Counted from the stretch's first letter, positions 9,438 to 19,150 are shown. The stretch is DNA of 64,000 nt from Acidobacteriota bacterium (GCA_016201275.1 JACQDB010000122.1:22822-86821); one strand, 5' to 3'. Made by a program: numbers and translations. Notes: a model not told the origin generated them from the letters alone.

Positions 9438-9661
9438 AGGAATGCAGGCAATCTGAAAATTGCACGCTGAACGACCAACGGTTTCCTATGGCCAGCGTAA
9501 TGAAGTTGCGCCGAACACCCGAATCTAGGCGAAACATTGGTAGTGGCTTCCGTAGAATGCACGTTAAGCAGGGGGATTCAATGATGTGCTTACTGAGTTA
9601 TATCTAAAGGCATATGTATATGAACTTCTCAGTTTCAGTCAATTTTTTAATGGTTTCTTTT

Positions 9662-10780
9662 TTATTTATCCTTTGCTGCCTCACTTAGGTTCTGCTCGAC
9701 GCGATCACGGAACTCATAGGCTGTAGGCAATACTTTGCGCGGCTTGGCTCCGTCCGCAGGGCTGATGAACCCTTCTCTCTCCATTGTATCGAGTATCTTC
9801 GCTGCGCGACCGTACCCGACTGATAATCTCCGCTGAAGCACCGAAGTTGAAGCGCGATCCATATCAGTGACTATGGCTAGCGCCTCATCGTAAAGCTCAT
9901 CCTGCTCGCCAGCAGACTCACCCCTTTGCTCGCTCAAGGGCACTTTCTTAATTTGATTTTCCGTAGCTTTATCACCGATTTCTGGTTTATTTGCTGATGT
10001 GCTTCGCCTAATCTCAGCGGCCTTGCTTATCTTGGCCACATCAGCGTCCATCGTATTTTCTGATTTTGATACCCCTTCAGAGTCCATTTGCACAACTTTG
10101 GCTGTATAAGTTTCAAGAGCCGCCTTTGCACGACTGCGTATAGATGATGGTTGTTCGGTACGCTTATCACTGCGTGTATCAGAGGGTAGAATAGCTTGTG
10201 TTTGTCCTTGGGTTTTGAGGGCTGCAAAAGCAATGTTTATTTCCTTCATTCGACGCTCAGCAACTTCTCGAAATTCAGGAGCCAAACTTGCCACTTTATC
10301 AGGATGGTACATTTGAGCCATCCGTTTGTAAGCAGCACTTATTTCCTCTATAGAAGCAGATAGAGGAACCTGAAGCACTTCGTATGGGTTTTGGCTGTTT
10401 ATTGCTGGCTCAGGCAGTTCTGGCGGGCTATAACTTTGCCTTTGTGGTTTATGGCGAACAAAAGGTTTATTTCCAGTAATGATAGATATATTTTTTGAGC
10501 GACAACTTGGACAGGACGCAGGGGGAGTATTCTTTCGAGCTTGCCAGCGATAACCACAGTTATAGCAACCCATCTCACCGTACCATAGGTTGGGATCGCG
10601 TACTGGCGCAGTAGATGTATAAGAGGTTTTAGAATAATGGTTCGAAGTTGAATTACTACCTGCTTTGTTTATAGTCCCAATAATTATGATGATAATGATG
10701 ACAACAATAACTATAATAAGGCGCACATCAGTATCTATGTTATTTTTGCTTAATAGCAATAGGATAATAGATGCTGTCAT
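9662..10780 (-). CDS. Membrane-anchored zinc-ribbon/J-domain protein with FtsK-gamma-like winged helix
   Basis: A 372-residue protein with an unusual domain order. A membrane segment lies at 19-36 (a run of Ile/Val), then a zinc ribbon (CxxC at 72/75 and 90/93), a J-domain at ~131-195 with the HPD triad at 160-162 (MYHPDKV), a charged linker, and at ~294-352 a winged helix very like the gamma domain of FtsK (YDEALAIV, ASTSVLQRRLSVGYGRAAKI, MEREGFISPADGAKPR). FtsK gamma binds the chromosomal KOPS octamers; J-domains recruit DnaK. The gene is visibly AT-richer than its neighbours and has AAAGGC before the ATG. The partners are unknown; no dnaK or ftsK lies in the window. Confidence 0.85.
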   Translation of the reverse strand: MTASIILLLLSKNNIDTDVRLIIVIVVIIIIIIIGTINKAGSNSTSNHYSKTSYTSTAPVRDPNLWYGEMGCYNCGYRWQARKNTPPASCPSCRSKNISIITGNKPFVRHKPQRQSYSPPELPEPAINSQNPYEVLQVPLSASIEEISAAYKRMAQMYHPDKVASLAPEFREVAERRMKEINIAFAALKTQGQTQAILPSDTRSDKRTEQPSSIRSRAKAALETYTAKVVQMDSEGVSKSENTMDADVAKISKAAEIRRSTSANKPEIGDKATENQIKKVPLSEQRGESAGEQDELYDEALAIVTDMDRASTSVLQRRLSVGYGRAAKILDTMEREGFISPADGAKPRKVLPTAYEFRDRVEQNLSEAAKDK

Positions 10781-10929
10781 TGCTTGCCTTTCGTAAGTAA
10801 TCCAAATCGCCCAGAAGGATATTATGGGAATCCCCAGTGGTCAAGCAGGCAGGCCATTAACAGGGCTTTTCTCTGAATGACGGAAACTACCAATCCGTGA
10901 AAAAATTCTTCTTACCCGACTGCCGATGA

Positions 10930-13900
10930 TTATTTCGGTTCGCCCTGCAACACGAACGCCGCCCAATAATAGGGCGATGACCAGCGCCGGTTTTTTGCCA
11001 TAGAAGCTTGCGCGGCGCGTAACGCAGCGGCTGGCGAGAACTTCTCTTTGCCCAACATCGCTTGGTAAAAACGCGACATCAATGCTGCTGTTGCTTCATC
11101 ATCAACATCCCACAAACTGACCAGCACACGCGCTGCTCCGGCGTACATGAAACCGCGTGTCAATCCCATCAAACCTTCGCCGCGAATCTCTTTGCCCAAG
11201 CCGGTGCGACAACCGCTCAAGACCACAAGTTCGGCGGGCAATTTTAAATTATAGATTTCATGAGCGCGTAGGAAACCGTCCGCTTCGTTGCCCTCCGAGT
11301 CAATCAGCGAAAGCACGATGCCGGATAATTCCGGGTGCGCGGTGTTTAGAAAACCGTGCGTGGCGAAATGCACATAGCGATATTGCTCTAGCTCTTGACT
11401 TAAAGCGGTGGTTTTATTTGCCTCGAAATCTATCGCCACTTTGTGTTGCGAAGCGGGAACCAGCCGTAAAATAGCTTGCGCTTCGAGACGGGTGAAAGGC
11501 ATTCGCGGCAAAGCCATGCCGTCACTCTCTAGCCCCACTTCTCTGGCGGCGCGGGTTACATCGCTTTCTCTTTTGGGAGGGCTTTCGCTTTCTCTTGTCG
11601 AGGTTTTCTCGCTTTCCGGCTTGGGCATTTTTTCGCTTTCTCTTATCGAGGTTTTTTCGCTTTCCGGTTTGGGCATTTTTTCGCTTGCTGTGGAGGTGGT
11701 GGAGGCGCTCCGGGTCTCAGGTTTTGCGGTGGTCGTGTTGGGTTGCGACTTCGATGCGGTGGTCGTGTTGGTTTGCGACTGCGATGCGGCAGCGTTTGGC
11801 GCGGCTGAATCACTGCGACGGTTGGCGCGATTGCGAGCTTGGGCGAGGACTTGTGCCGCTCTTTTTTTATGGGCTTTGGCAGCGGTCAACCGCTCGTCGT
11901 TTTTGTCGAAAATGGGGTCAGCAAAAACCGCTATAGTTTTCGGCGCGGGTTGGCGATGGTAGATTTCGCGACGCACTACGGCAAGCGTGGAAGCCGAAGG
12001 CAGATAGACGATTTCATTACTCACGCCAAGCAACGAAGCTTTGACATGAGTTTTTTCAGGCAAGGGCAGCGCGGCAAACGGTATGTATTGCAAAGCCCCG
12101 TCGTTGACCACGAGCAGTCGCTGGTTCTTCAATTCGGCGGCTACTGGCGCAAGAATCATTTGTGATAGAGCGGCGGCGGTTGATGGTAATTCGGCGTCGG
12201 CTTGTGCTAGGCGTTGCTGGCGTTCAGCAAGGGTTTCAAACTTTACGGTTTTATTGCGCGCCGTCAGGTGTTCATAAAATTGCTTTGCCAAAGTTTCAAT
12301 CTCGGCGCGTTTGGGCAAGTCAAAAGCCTTGATGGAATCTTTGGTGATGGCAAAAAGATAGCTGCGTTCATCGCCCAGCGCATATTCCAGTAACAGCGCG
12401 TCTGCGTCAAGCACTTGCTGTTGGAGGTCTGCCACAGAGAGGGCTTGCGGTTGCGTCAGCGCCGCATATTTCGGATTGGTTTGGCGAATCTTTGCCTCCA
12501 TTTCCTGCAACTGGTTGCTGATCGTTTCAAGCTCTGTACGCCCCAACTCTTTTTTCTCCTCGGAAGCTTTGCTGCTCAGTAGGCGTGTGACTTGATAGGC
12601 TTTGCTGTTGAGTTGCGTTTTTAATTCGCGTTCCTGTTTCAACAAAGTTGCGTCAATGCCTTGCCGTATGTCGGCATTGGCTTCGCTTAAAGATTCTAAG
12701 AGGGTGCGAGCTTTTGCCTGATCGTTCACTTGCATTGCCGCCGCCAAATAATTTTTTGTCGGGTCTTGCCTGTGCAGTCGCATCAGCAAATCTGTATAAA
12801 GCTCGTAGGGTTTGATTAACGCAGCAAAATAGGCGGCGCGTAGTTGTTGCATCTCCACCTTGGTGCGTAACGATTCAACCAAACGTATGGCGCGTTGAAT
12901 TCCGGCAACGGCTTGTTGGAGATTGCCCAACTTTCCTTGCAGTTGAGCGATGTTATATTCGATTTCGATTTCCGCAGTTTTTTCACCAATGCTGCGGACA
13001 ATGGCGAGAGCTTGAGTAAAATAATTCAAAGCGGTTGGCGCATCCGCGAGTTTATTGTAGAGCTTGCCCAAGTTGTTGAAGACCACAGCCTCGCCGCGTC
13101 GTTCGCCAATTTTCTGGCAAATTGCCAGTGATTGATGCAAGTTTTCAAGAGCTTTTGGCGTATCGCCTGACCGTGTATAGACGCCGCCGAGATTTTTCAG
13201 CGTAGCGGCTTCCGAGCCAATGGCTCCGGTCTTTTTGTGAATCAGCAGCGCCTGATTATAGTAGTCAAGAGCTTTGGGCAAATCATCCAGCGCATCGTAA
13301 ACCAAACCTATATTATTGAGGGTTACGCCTTCGCCGCGCAGGTCTTTAACGGCGCGGCGAATTTGCAGAGACTTCTCGAAATAATCCAGGGCTTTGTCAG
13401 TTTCGCCCAACGAGCTATAAAGTGAGCCGAGACTGGCGAGCGTGTAGGCTTCACCGAAAGGGTCTTTTGCCTCGCGTCTGAGCGGCAAGGCTTGGCTGAA
13501 ATAATCCAAGGCTTGCTGTTTTTCGCCCAGCCGGTCATAGACCAAACCGATATTACTCAAGGTCACGGCTTCGCTGCCTCGGTCTCCTGTGGCGCGTAAA
13601 AGCGTTAAAGCGGGTAGGTAATACTCCAGCGATTTTTGCGTTTCGCCGGTCGTGTAATACGTCAGCGCGATGTTGTTCAGAATATTGCCTTCCAGCACGC
13701 GGTCATTAGCGGTTTGACTCAAGAGCAAAGACTGATTGAAATAGCTGAGAGCTTTGGGGAACTCTGCCAGCGAGTAGTAGATTTCGCCCAGGTAATTTAC
13801 TGACGCGGCTTCTTTGGCGGTATTGCCTAACTGCTGCCATAGAGGGATGACTTCGGCAAATTTCACTATACCGGCTTTGCGAGATTCTAAAGTTCCTACG

Positions 13901-14415
13901 GCTCTATAATCATTTAATCCGCCTGCAAACAGTTGATGAGCGTTGATAAAGATGCTGTCTTGAGCCACTGCCGGTCGTAGCTCTTTGACTTCGATTTCAT
14001 ATTTGCCTGCCGCGTCTTTTGCCAGCGAGCGCACTTCCAAGCGATAAGTGCCGGAGAGTTTAGTGAGGAAAAATATAGGCTCCAATCCCTCTGTGCCATT
14101 CGGGCTATCCACTTCAAGCGCCTTTACGCCAGTCGGATCAAACAGCGTGACTGCTACATCAATGCCTTTTTGTTCGACAACGGCGTGAAGAAAAAAACCT
14201 GCCTCGGCGGTCAATTGGTAAAGGTGTGCTTGGTCGCCGCTCATCTCTCGTAAGACCGGCTGGGTTACGGTGAGCGCGCGAGGCTCTTGCGCTTGTGCAT
14301 AAATAATAATTGGCTGGAAGCAAGACAGCAGTATGATTGCTAAAGAGTAGCAGACTGCTTGTCGAAGAAAATTTAAAGAGAAGTGTGAAAAATAACGAAA
14401 GACGATTTGCTCCAT
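10930..14415 (-). CDS. Exported TPR-CHAT protein (caspase-like peptidase fold)
   Basis: A 1161-residue protein from the ATG at 14415 (GGGGGTGGG upstream), preferred over one 25 codons earlier because it opens a signal peptide (ending near residue 42). Residues ~45-150 are a PPC-like beta domain; ~200-490 hold about eight tetratricopeptide repeats (NNIALTYYTTGE, NNIGLVYDALDD); then a helical region; the CHAT domain covers ~820-1160. The catalytic pair is present: His1020 in HFATHG and Cys1069 in LSGCRTG. A 16-residue tandem repeat (SEKMPKPESEKTSIRE twice) lies at ~909-943. CHAT proteins are caspase-like proteases often activated through TPRs; the substrate here is unknown. Confidence 0.9.
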   Translation of the reverse strand: MEQIVFRYFSHFSLNFLRQAVCYSLAIILLSCFQPIIIYAQAQEPRALTVTQPVLREMSGDQAHLYQLTAEAGFFLHAVVEQKGIDVAVTLFDPTGVKALEVDSPNGTEGLEPIFFLTKLSGTYRLEVRSLAKDAAGKYEIEVKELRPAVAQDSIFINAHQLFAGGLNDYRAVGTLESRKAGIVKFAEVIPLWQQLGNTAKEAASVNYLGEIYYSLAEFPKALSYFNQSLLLSQTANDRVLEGNILNNIALTYYTTGETQKSLEYYLPALTLLRATGDRGSEAVTLSNIGLVYDRLGEKQQALDYFSQALPLRREAKDPFGEAYTLASLGSLYSSLGETDKALDYFEKSLQIRRAVKDLRGEGVTLNNIGLVYDALDDLPKALDYYNQALLIHKKTGAIGSEAATLKNLGGVYTRSGDTPKALENLHQSLAICQKIGERRGEAVVFNNLGKLYNKLADAPTALNYFTQALAIVRSIGEKTAEIEIEYNIAQLQGKLGNLQQAVAGIQRAIRLVESLRTKVEMQQLRAAYFAALIKPYELYTDLLMRLHRQDPTKNYLAAAMQVNDQAKARTLLESLSEANADIRQGIDATLLKQERELKTQLNSKAYQVTRLLSSKASEEKKELGRTELETISNQLQEMEAKIRQTNPKYAALTQPQALSVADLQQQVLDADALLLEYALGDERSYLFAITKDSIKAFDLPKRAEIETLAKQFYEHLTARNKTVKFETLAERQQRLAQADAELPSTAAALSQMILAPVAAELKNQRLLVVNDGALQYIPFAALPLPEKTHVKASLLGVSNEIVYLPSASTLAVVRREIYHRQPAPKTIAVFADPIFDKNDERLTAAKAHKKRAAQVLAQARNRANRRSDSAAPNAAASQSQTNTTTASKSQPNTTTAKPETRSASTTSTASEKMPKPESEKTSIRESEKMPKPESEKTSTRESESPPKRESDVTRAAREVGLESDGMALPRMPFTRLEAQAILRLVPASQHKVAIDFEANKTTALSQELEQYRYVHFATHGFLNTAHPELSGIVLSLIDSEGNEADGFLRAHEIYNLKLPAELVVLSGCRTGLGKEIRGEGLMGLTRGFMYAGAARVLVSLWDVDDEATAALMSRFYQAMLGKEKFSPAAALRAAQASMAKNRRWSSPYYWAAFVLQGEPK

Positions 14416-14645
14416 GACCCACCCCCACAGTTGGCAGCTAAGATTAAGCGCACACGGTAATGATGCCAAAGTGACTACTTGATCTGGCAAATTTGTTTGA
14501 GGAGAAACTTTTCGGACAGGTCATCATAGCAGCGCCTTCATTTGGTCTCAATGCAAATGCAGAGTATCAGGCAAGCACGGCTCGGCAGGGTCATTGAGTT
14601 TTCGACGATGAAGTTGAATTTCTTGCAGCGCAAGCCCTGATGGAT

Positions 14646-14814
14646 GGCACACCAAGATGTGTAGGGGTCGCAGGCACAAGTCAGTACCGGGAGCGGTAGC
14701 GACCGGGTAAGGACTCGATACCCGGTCGCTACCGCTCCCGGTACTGACATCGCGCTTGGCATACCCGGTCGCTACCGCTCCCGGTACTGACACCGCGCTC
14801 GGCATCTTGGTGTA
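14646..14814. repeat. Nested inverted-repeat element with GGCACACCAAGAT ends
   Basis: The outer arms are ACACCAAGATG (within 14646-14659) and its complement at 14803-14814. Inside, a 30-bp arm at 14680-14709 (core ACCGGGAGCGGTAGCGACC) is perfectly inverted at 14719-14748 after a 9-nt spacer, and the inverted arm is repeated directly at 14762-14791. The outer ends match the repeat at 41943-42028. No coding content is seen. Confidence 0.75.
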
Positions 14815-15282
14815 TCGCTCATATAGGGCATTCAATAAGATTTCCCCTGGCGCCTATCGCCTTCCATTATGAGCGGCTTGAAAAAATAAATTTCGCGCTT
14901 GCGACAAGCTGTTTGAGCGGCTTATTCTTACACTTCTTTTCGCGCCTGGAAAACGGCTACAGGATGTTGACCTTGATGATGCTTTCGCACCAACTACCGC
15001 AACGACTCGCGCCTGATATGCTTTCGGCAAATGGCGTTGGTTGTCTGCGCCTGTCGCAACTGTTTCGCTGTCTGGTGCTGTATCGTTTGATTGATAGCTT
15101 GTTCCCGCGTCCGGCAATTATCCCTTCCTTTGCGCCTTCTGCATCTTGATAGGATTTTCCTGCGATTTCCCTTACAATTTGCTTTTAACGACGCCCAACG
15201 CGGCTGACATTTTGATACCAACTGCATAGCGATTGAAACGCGGTTGCTTGCCACCAAGCAGCGCGTTACGGAAATAAAAAGT
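14815..15282. other. Intergenic, no gene supported
   Basis: Short frames exist on both strands, but none has a ribosome site, recognisable motif or convincing composition. The promoter of the molybdenum hydroxylase operon should lie in the last ~100 bases. Confidence 0.4.
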
Positions 15283-15813
15283 ATGTCTGAGACCAAGAAA
15301 CAGAAAGCTCATTTGCAATTTACGCTCAACGGCGAACTGACGGAAGTCGCCTTTGCGCCGCACAAAACCTTGCTCGAAGTTTTGCGCGAAGACCTTGCCT
15401 TAACCGGCACGAAACACGGTTGCGAATTGGGCGAATGCGGCGCTTGCACGGTGTTGGTTGATGGGCGAGCCATTTTGTCTTGCCTGATGCTTGGGTTGGA
15501 TGTCGAAGACCGCAAGGTTCAGACCATCGAAGGCATGGGAACGAGTACCGCGCTGCACCCTTTGCAAGATACCTTTGCCGATTTAGGCGCAGCGCAATGC
15601 GGCTATTGTACGCCGGGTTTTTTGCTTGCCGCCAAAGAATTGTTGGATAAAAATCTCCGTCCTTCACGCGAGGAAATTCAAGAGGCGCTGTCGGGCAATC
15701 TCTGCCGCTGCACCGGCTACATCAAAATTTATGAAGCCGTAGAGTTTGCCGCCGCTCGTCTGCGCGGCGAAGTCGTAGAGATGCCGCGAGAAGTGGTTTA
15801 CGGTTTGGAATAA
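15283..15813 (+). CDS. hcrC: Molybdenum hydroxylase 2Fe-2S subunit (4-hydroxybenzoyl-CoA reductase gamma-like)
   Basis: A 176-residue iron-sulfur subunit of the xanthine oxidase family. It carries both 2Fe-2S clusters: the plant-type set C47, C52, C55, C67 (HGCELGECGACTVLVDG) and the C-terminal set C106, C109, C141, C143 (QCGYCTPG, NLCRCTGY). These pass electrons between the FAD and molybdenum subunits. The start at 15283 is chosen for alignment with the family; its ribosome site is weak. It is followed by an unknown 98-residue gene, the large subunit, a Uma2 gene and the FAD subunit. The symbol follows the 4Fe-4S insert in the FAD subunit; the true substrate may differ. Confidence 0.85.
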   Translation: MSETKKQKAHLQFTLNGELTEVAFAPHKTLLEVLREDLALTGTKHGCELGECGACTVLVDGRAILSCLMLGLDVEDRKVQTIEGMGTSTALHPLQDTFADLGAAQCGYCTPGFLLAAKELLDKNLRPSREEIQEALSGNLCRCTGYIKIYEAVEFAAARLRGEVVEMPREVVYGLE

Positions 15814-15826
15814 TGAGGAACCTATA

Positions 15827-16123
15827 ATGACACCAAGCGAAGTTGCAATAACTGTCGTCATTGATTTGGGAGAATATGAGTTCAAACCGATTCGCTTGAC
15901 GACAAAATATGATGCAGGTCATTTGGAGACCATCAAGCAAGAAGCGAGGCAATTCATTCAGGATTTGCAGAATGTTATATCGTTTGAAATAGGAGAAGTT
16001 TATCGAGTCGGACTTCCCCAAGATAAAGCCTTAGCCGACGAGTGGGATGCAACGGTTTCAGAGTTTTTGGAAAAATATCCGCGCTGGCAATATGAGGCTC
16101 TTTGGGCAGAAGGGATAGGCTAG
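15827..16123 (+). CDS. Hypothetical 98-residue protein in molybdenum hydroxylase operon
   Basis: A small soluble protein with no recognised family, preceded by GAGGAACC, 13 nt after the small subunit and 2 nt before the large subunit. The tight spacing and own ribosome site support translation. The sequence is acidic, with a Trp-containing C-terminus (WQYEALWAEG). Base composition is more AT-rich than the flanking subunits, so it may be a later arrival like the Uma2 gene downstream. Confidence 0.65.
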   Translation: MTPSEVAITVVIDLGEYEFKPIRLTTKYDAGHLETIKQEARQFIQDLQNVISFEIGEVYRVGLPQDKALADEWDATVSEFLEKYPRWQYEALWAEGIG

Positions 16124-16125
16124 TT

Positions 16126-18561
16126 ATGAAAAATGGAAACAACGGCAAGCCGCTGAAAGTAGTTGGAAAACCTTTTCGCAAAGTTGATGCGCGCGCCAAA
16201 TGCACGGGGCAAACGCGCTTTGCCGACGACATCACACTGCCGCGAATGCTCTACGCCAAACTCTTGCGAAGCCACGTTCCGCACGCCCTCATCAAGAGCA
16301 TAGATGTGTCGAAAGCCTTAGCCTTGCCCGGCGTCGTCGCCGTCATCACCGGCAAAGATTTGCCCATTGCTTACGGCATCCTTCCGGTCTCGCAAGACGA
16401 ACACGCCCTCTGCATAGACAAAGTGCGCTTCATAGGCGACCCCGTAGCGGCTATCGCTGCCATAGACGAAGACACAGCATTTGCGGCTATGGATTTAATT
16501 GCAGTCGAATACCAACGCTTGAAAACCATCTCGACTATCGAAGAAGGTTTGCACATAGAAGAACCGCGCATTCACGAATACGGCGATAGCGGCAACGTGC
16601 ATAAAAAAGTCTCGCTCGAATTTGGCGATATGGACGAAGGCTTTGCCGCAGCCGACCACATACGCGAAGACTTTTTCTTTTACGAAGGCAACACCCATCT
16701 GCCCATAGAGCAACACGCGGCGCTGGCGCATTACGATGCCGACGAAAAACTCACGCTCTGGAGTTCAACCCAAACGCCGCATTATGTGCATCGCGCTCTC
16801 GCCAAAGTTTTAGAGCTTGCGCCCACTCACGTTCGCATTATTGCCACGCCAAACGGCGGCGGCTTCGGCGGCAAAAGCGACCCCTTCAATCACGAAGTAG
16901 CCGTAGCGAAACTTGCGATGATTACCGGACGACCTGTGAAAATCACTCTCACTCGCGAAGAGGTTTTCTATTGCCATCGCGGTCGCCACCCTGTCTTGAT
17001 GTCTATAAAAACCGGCGTTAAAAAAGACGGCGCGATTACCGCTATGCACTTTCGCTCGTTCCTAGACGGCGGCGCATATGGCAGCTACGGCGTGGCTTCG
17101 ACGTTCTACACGGGAGCCTTGCAAACCGTGACATACACCGTGCCGCGTTACAAATTTGAAGGCGCGAGACTGTTTACTAACAAGCCGCCTTGCGGACCCA
17201 AACGCGGACACGGCACACCGCAACCGCGCTTTGCTCTCGAAGTGCAGATAGACAAAATCGCCGACGACTTAGGCTTAGACCCTGCAAAGATGCGGCGTAA
17301 TAATTTAGCGGCGGCGCATTCCGTCACCGCCAATTATCTGCGCCTCGGCACCATAGGTTTGGGCGAGTGCATAGACAAAATTGTTGCTGCGAGTGATTGG
17401 CAAAACAAGTTCAAAAAATTGCCTTACGGCAAAGGCATAGGCATCGCTTGCAGTTCGTATTTGTGCGGCGCGGGGTTGCCGATTTACTGGAATTCGATGC
17501 CGCATTCGGGCGTCCAACTGCGCTTAGACCGTCAAGGTGGCGTCTGCGTGATGTGCGGCTCAACAGACATAGGGCAAGGGTCGGATTCGGTTCTCGCTTA
17601 CATCGTCGCGGAAGTTTTAGGCATAGACCCCTTTGATATTCGCGTCATCACTGCCGACACAGATTTAACCCCTGTGGATTTGGGCAGCTATTCAAGCCGC
17701 GTCACCTTGATGACGGGCAACGCCGCGTTGCAAGCCGCCGAACGCGCTAGAGAATTATTGACCGTAGCGGTTGCGGAAAAATTGCAAGCGCCAATAGAAA
17801 ACATTTCGTTTGCCGAGCGTCGCGTCTTCGATGTTGAAAACCCCGAAGTCGGCGTGACCTTTGCCGAAGCCGTAGTCTTAGCCGAATCGAAATTCGGAAC
17901 CATTGGCACGGTTGGCTCTTATTCGCCGCCGCGTTCACCTGGCAAATTCAAAGGCGCGGGTGTTGGTCCGTCACCGGCTTATAGTTATTCAGCGGCGATT
18001 GCTGAAGTGGATGTTGACGCGGACACAGGCATCACTACGGTTGAAAGAATCTGGATCGGTCACGACATAGGCAGGTCTATCAATCCGGCTTTGGTGATGG
18101 GGCAAGTTGAAGGCGGCGTTTACATGGGCTTGGGCGAAGTCTTGATGGAAGAGATGGTCTATCGCGGCAATCGCAATGTGGTGCATAAATTTCCTTCGAT
18201 GTTGGAGTACAAGAGTCCTACGACGATGGAGATGTGCGAGGTGAAAACATTTTTGATTGAAGACCCTGACCCCAATGGTCCCTTTGGCGCGAAAGAGGTT
18301 GGGCAAGGACCACTGCTTCCGGTGATGCCTGCGGTAGTGAACGCGATTTACGACGCGGTAGGAGTGCGCGTGGATGAAGTTCCGGCGACCCCTGAAAAAG
18401 TTTTGGCGGCATTACGAGCAAAGGCGCAAGGCAAAGAAGGACGCTACGGACCGCAGGGCGTACCGGCAACGAATTGGCCTGAGCCGCTGAAAGTTTTGCC
18501 CCCGGCAGAAGGCGGCGACGGGCGTGAGATGCCCCGCGAAGCGGTTCACTTGAGAGATTAG
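16126..18561 (+). CDS. hcrA: Molybdenum hydroxylase large subunit (4-hydroxybenzoyl-CoA reductase alpha-like)
   Basis: An 811-residue molybdopterin-binding subunit. Family signatures are clear: GKPFRKVDARAKCTGQTRFADDI at the N-terminus, PNGGGFGGKSDPF (cofactor loop), PKRGHGTPQPRFALE, GQGSDSVLAYIVAE, and EVDVDADTGITTVERIW near the C-terminus. AAGGGAT precedes the ATG at 16126. The position where most relatives have the catalytic glutamate (GVGE) reads KEVGQGP, with Gln; I cannot tell from memory whether the coenzyme A reductases share this. With the 2Fe-2S and FAD subunits it should form the (alpha-beta-gamma)2 enzyme of the cytoplasm. Confidence 0.85.
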   Translation: MKNGNNGKPLKVVGKPFRKVDARAKCTGQTRFADDITLPRMLYAKLLRSHVPHALIKSIDVSKALALPGVVAVITGKDLPIAYGILPVSQDEHALCIDKVRFIGDPVAAIAAIDEDTAFAAMDLIAVEYQRLKTISTIEEGLHIEEPRIHEYGDSGNVHKKVSLEFGDMDEGFAAADHIREDFFFYEGNTHLPIEQHAALAHYDADEKLTLWSSTQTPHYVHRALAKVLELAPTHVRIIATPNGGGFGGKSDPFNHEVAVAKLAMITGRPVKITLTREEVFYCHRGRHPVLMSIKTGVKKDGAITAMHFRSFLDGGAYGSYGVASTFYTGALQTVTYTVPRYKFEGARLFTNKPPCGPKRGHGTPQPRFALEVQIDKIADDLGLDPAKMRRNNLAAAHSVTANYLRLGTIGLGECIDKIVAASDWQNKFKKLPYGKGIGIACSSYLCGAGLPIYWNSMPHSGVQLRLDRQGGVCVMCGSTDIGQGSDSVLAYIVAEVLGIDPFDIRVITADTDLTPVDLGSYSSRVTLMTGNAALQAAERARELLTVAVAEKLQAPIENISFAERRVFDVENPEVGVTFAEAVVLAESKFGTIGTVGSYSPPRSPGKFKGAGVGPSPAYSYSAAIAEVDVDADTGITTVERIWIGHDIGRSINPALVMGQVEGGVYMGLGEVLMEEMVYRGNRNVVHKFPSMLEYKSPTTMEMCEVKTFLIEDPDPNGPFGAKEVGQGPLLPVMPAVVNAIYDAVGVRVDEVPATPEKVLAALRAKAQGKEGRYGPQGVPATNWPEPLKVLPPAEGGDGREMPREAVHLRD

Positions 18562-18586
18562 ATTGTTGTGAATGAGGAGGAACACG

Positions 18587-19150
18587 ATGGCATCAAATCC
18601 TAAAAAGTTATATACGCCAGAAGAATATCTAGCGATGGAACGTGAAGCTGAATACAAGAGCGAATATTTCGATGGCGAAATTTTTGCTATGGCTGGCGCA
18701 AGCGAAGAACATAACTTGATAGCCGGAAATATTTTTGCTTCTCTTCATTCACAAGTCAGAAAGCACGGGTGCAGAGCCTATACCAGCGATATGCGGATTG
18801 ATATGAGTAAAAAAGGGCTGTACGCCTATCCCGATGTGGTAGTCGTTTGTGGCGAATCTAAGTTTAGTGATAAGCACAAAGATAATCTCATCAATCCGAA
18901 AGTTATTATTGAAGTTCTCTCTAAATCAACAGAGGCAAAAGATAGAGGCTTCAAGTTCATGCGCTATCGAAAACTGGATAGCTTTGTTGAGTATTTGCTC
19001 GTATCTCAAGACAAAGTAAATGTTGAACACTACGTTAGACAATCTGACAATCGTTGGATAATGACGGAAATCAGTAGCCTTGAAGATACCATCAAATTAT
19101 CCTCAATTCAGTGCGAGCTAAAGATGTCTGATATTTATGAGATGAACTGA
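18587..19150 (+). CDS. Uma2 family (DUF820) restriction-endonuclease-like protein
   Basis: A 187-residue protein with AGGAGG 6 nt before the ATG at 18587. It has the DUF820/Uma2 layout: TPEEYLAMEREAEYKSEYFDGEIFAMAG, YPDVVVVCGE and KVIIEVLSKSTEAKDRGFKFMRYRKL, which supply the acidic and lysine residues of a PD-(D/E)XK nuclease fold. Members are abundant in Cyanobacteria, Chloroflexi and Acidobacteriota and move readily; the biological role is unclear. Here it separates the large and FAD subunits of the hydroxylase and is AT-richer than both, suggesting insertion into an existing operon. Confidence 0.85.
   Translation: MASNPKKLYTPEEYLAMEREAEYKSEYFDGEIFAMAGASEEHNLIAGNIFASLHSQVRKHGCRAYTSDMRIDMSKKGLYAYPDVVVVCGESKFSDKHKDNLINPKVIIEVLSKSTEAKDRGFKFMRYRKLDSFVEYLLVSQDKVNVEHYVRQSDNRWIMTEISSLEDTIKLSSIQCELKMSDIYEMN

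Noticed and set aside
11587..11690. 48-bp repeats, possible CRISPR or promoter array
   Set aside because: They are in-frame tandem repeats of the CHAT protein.
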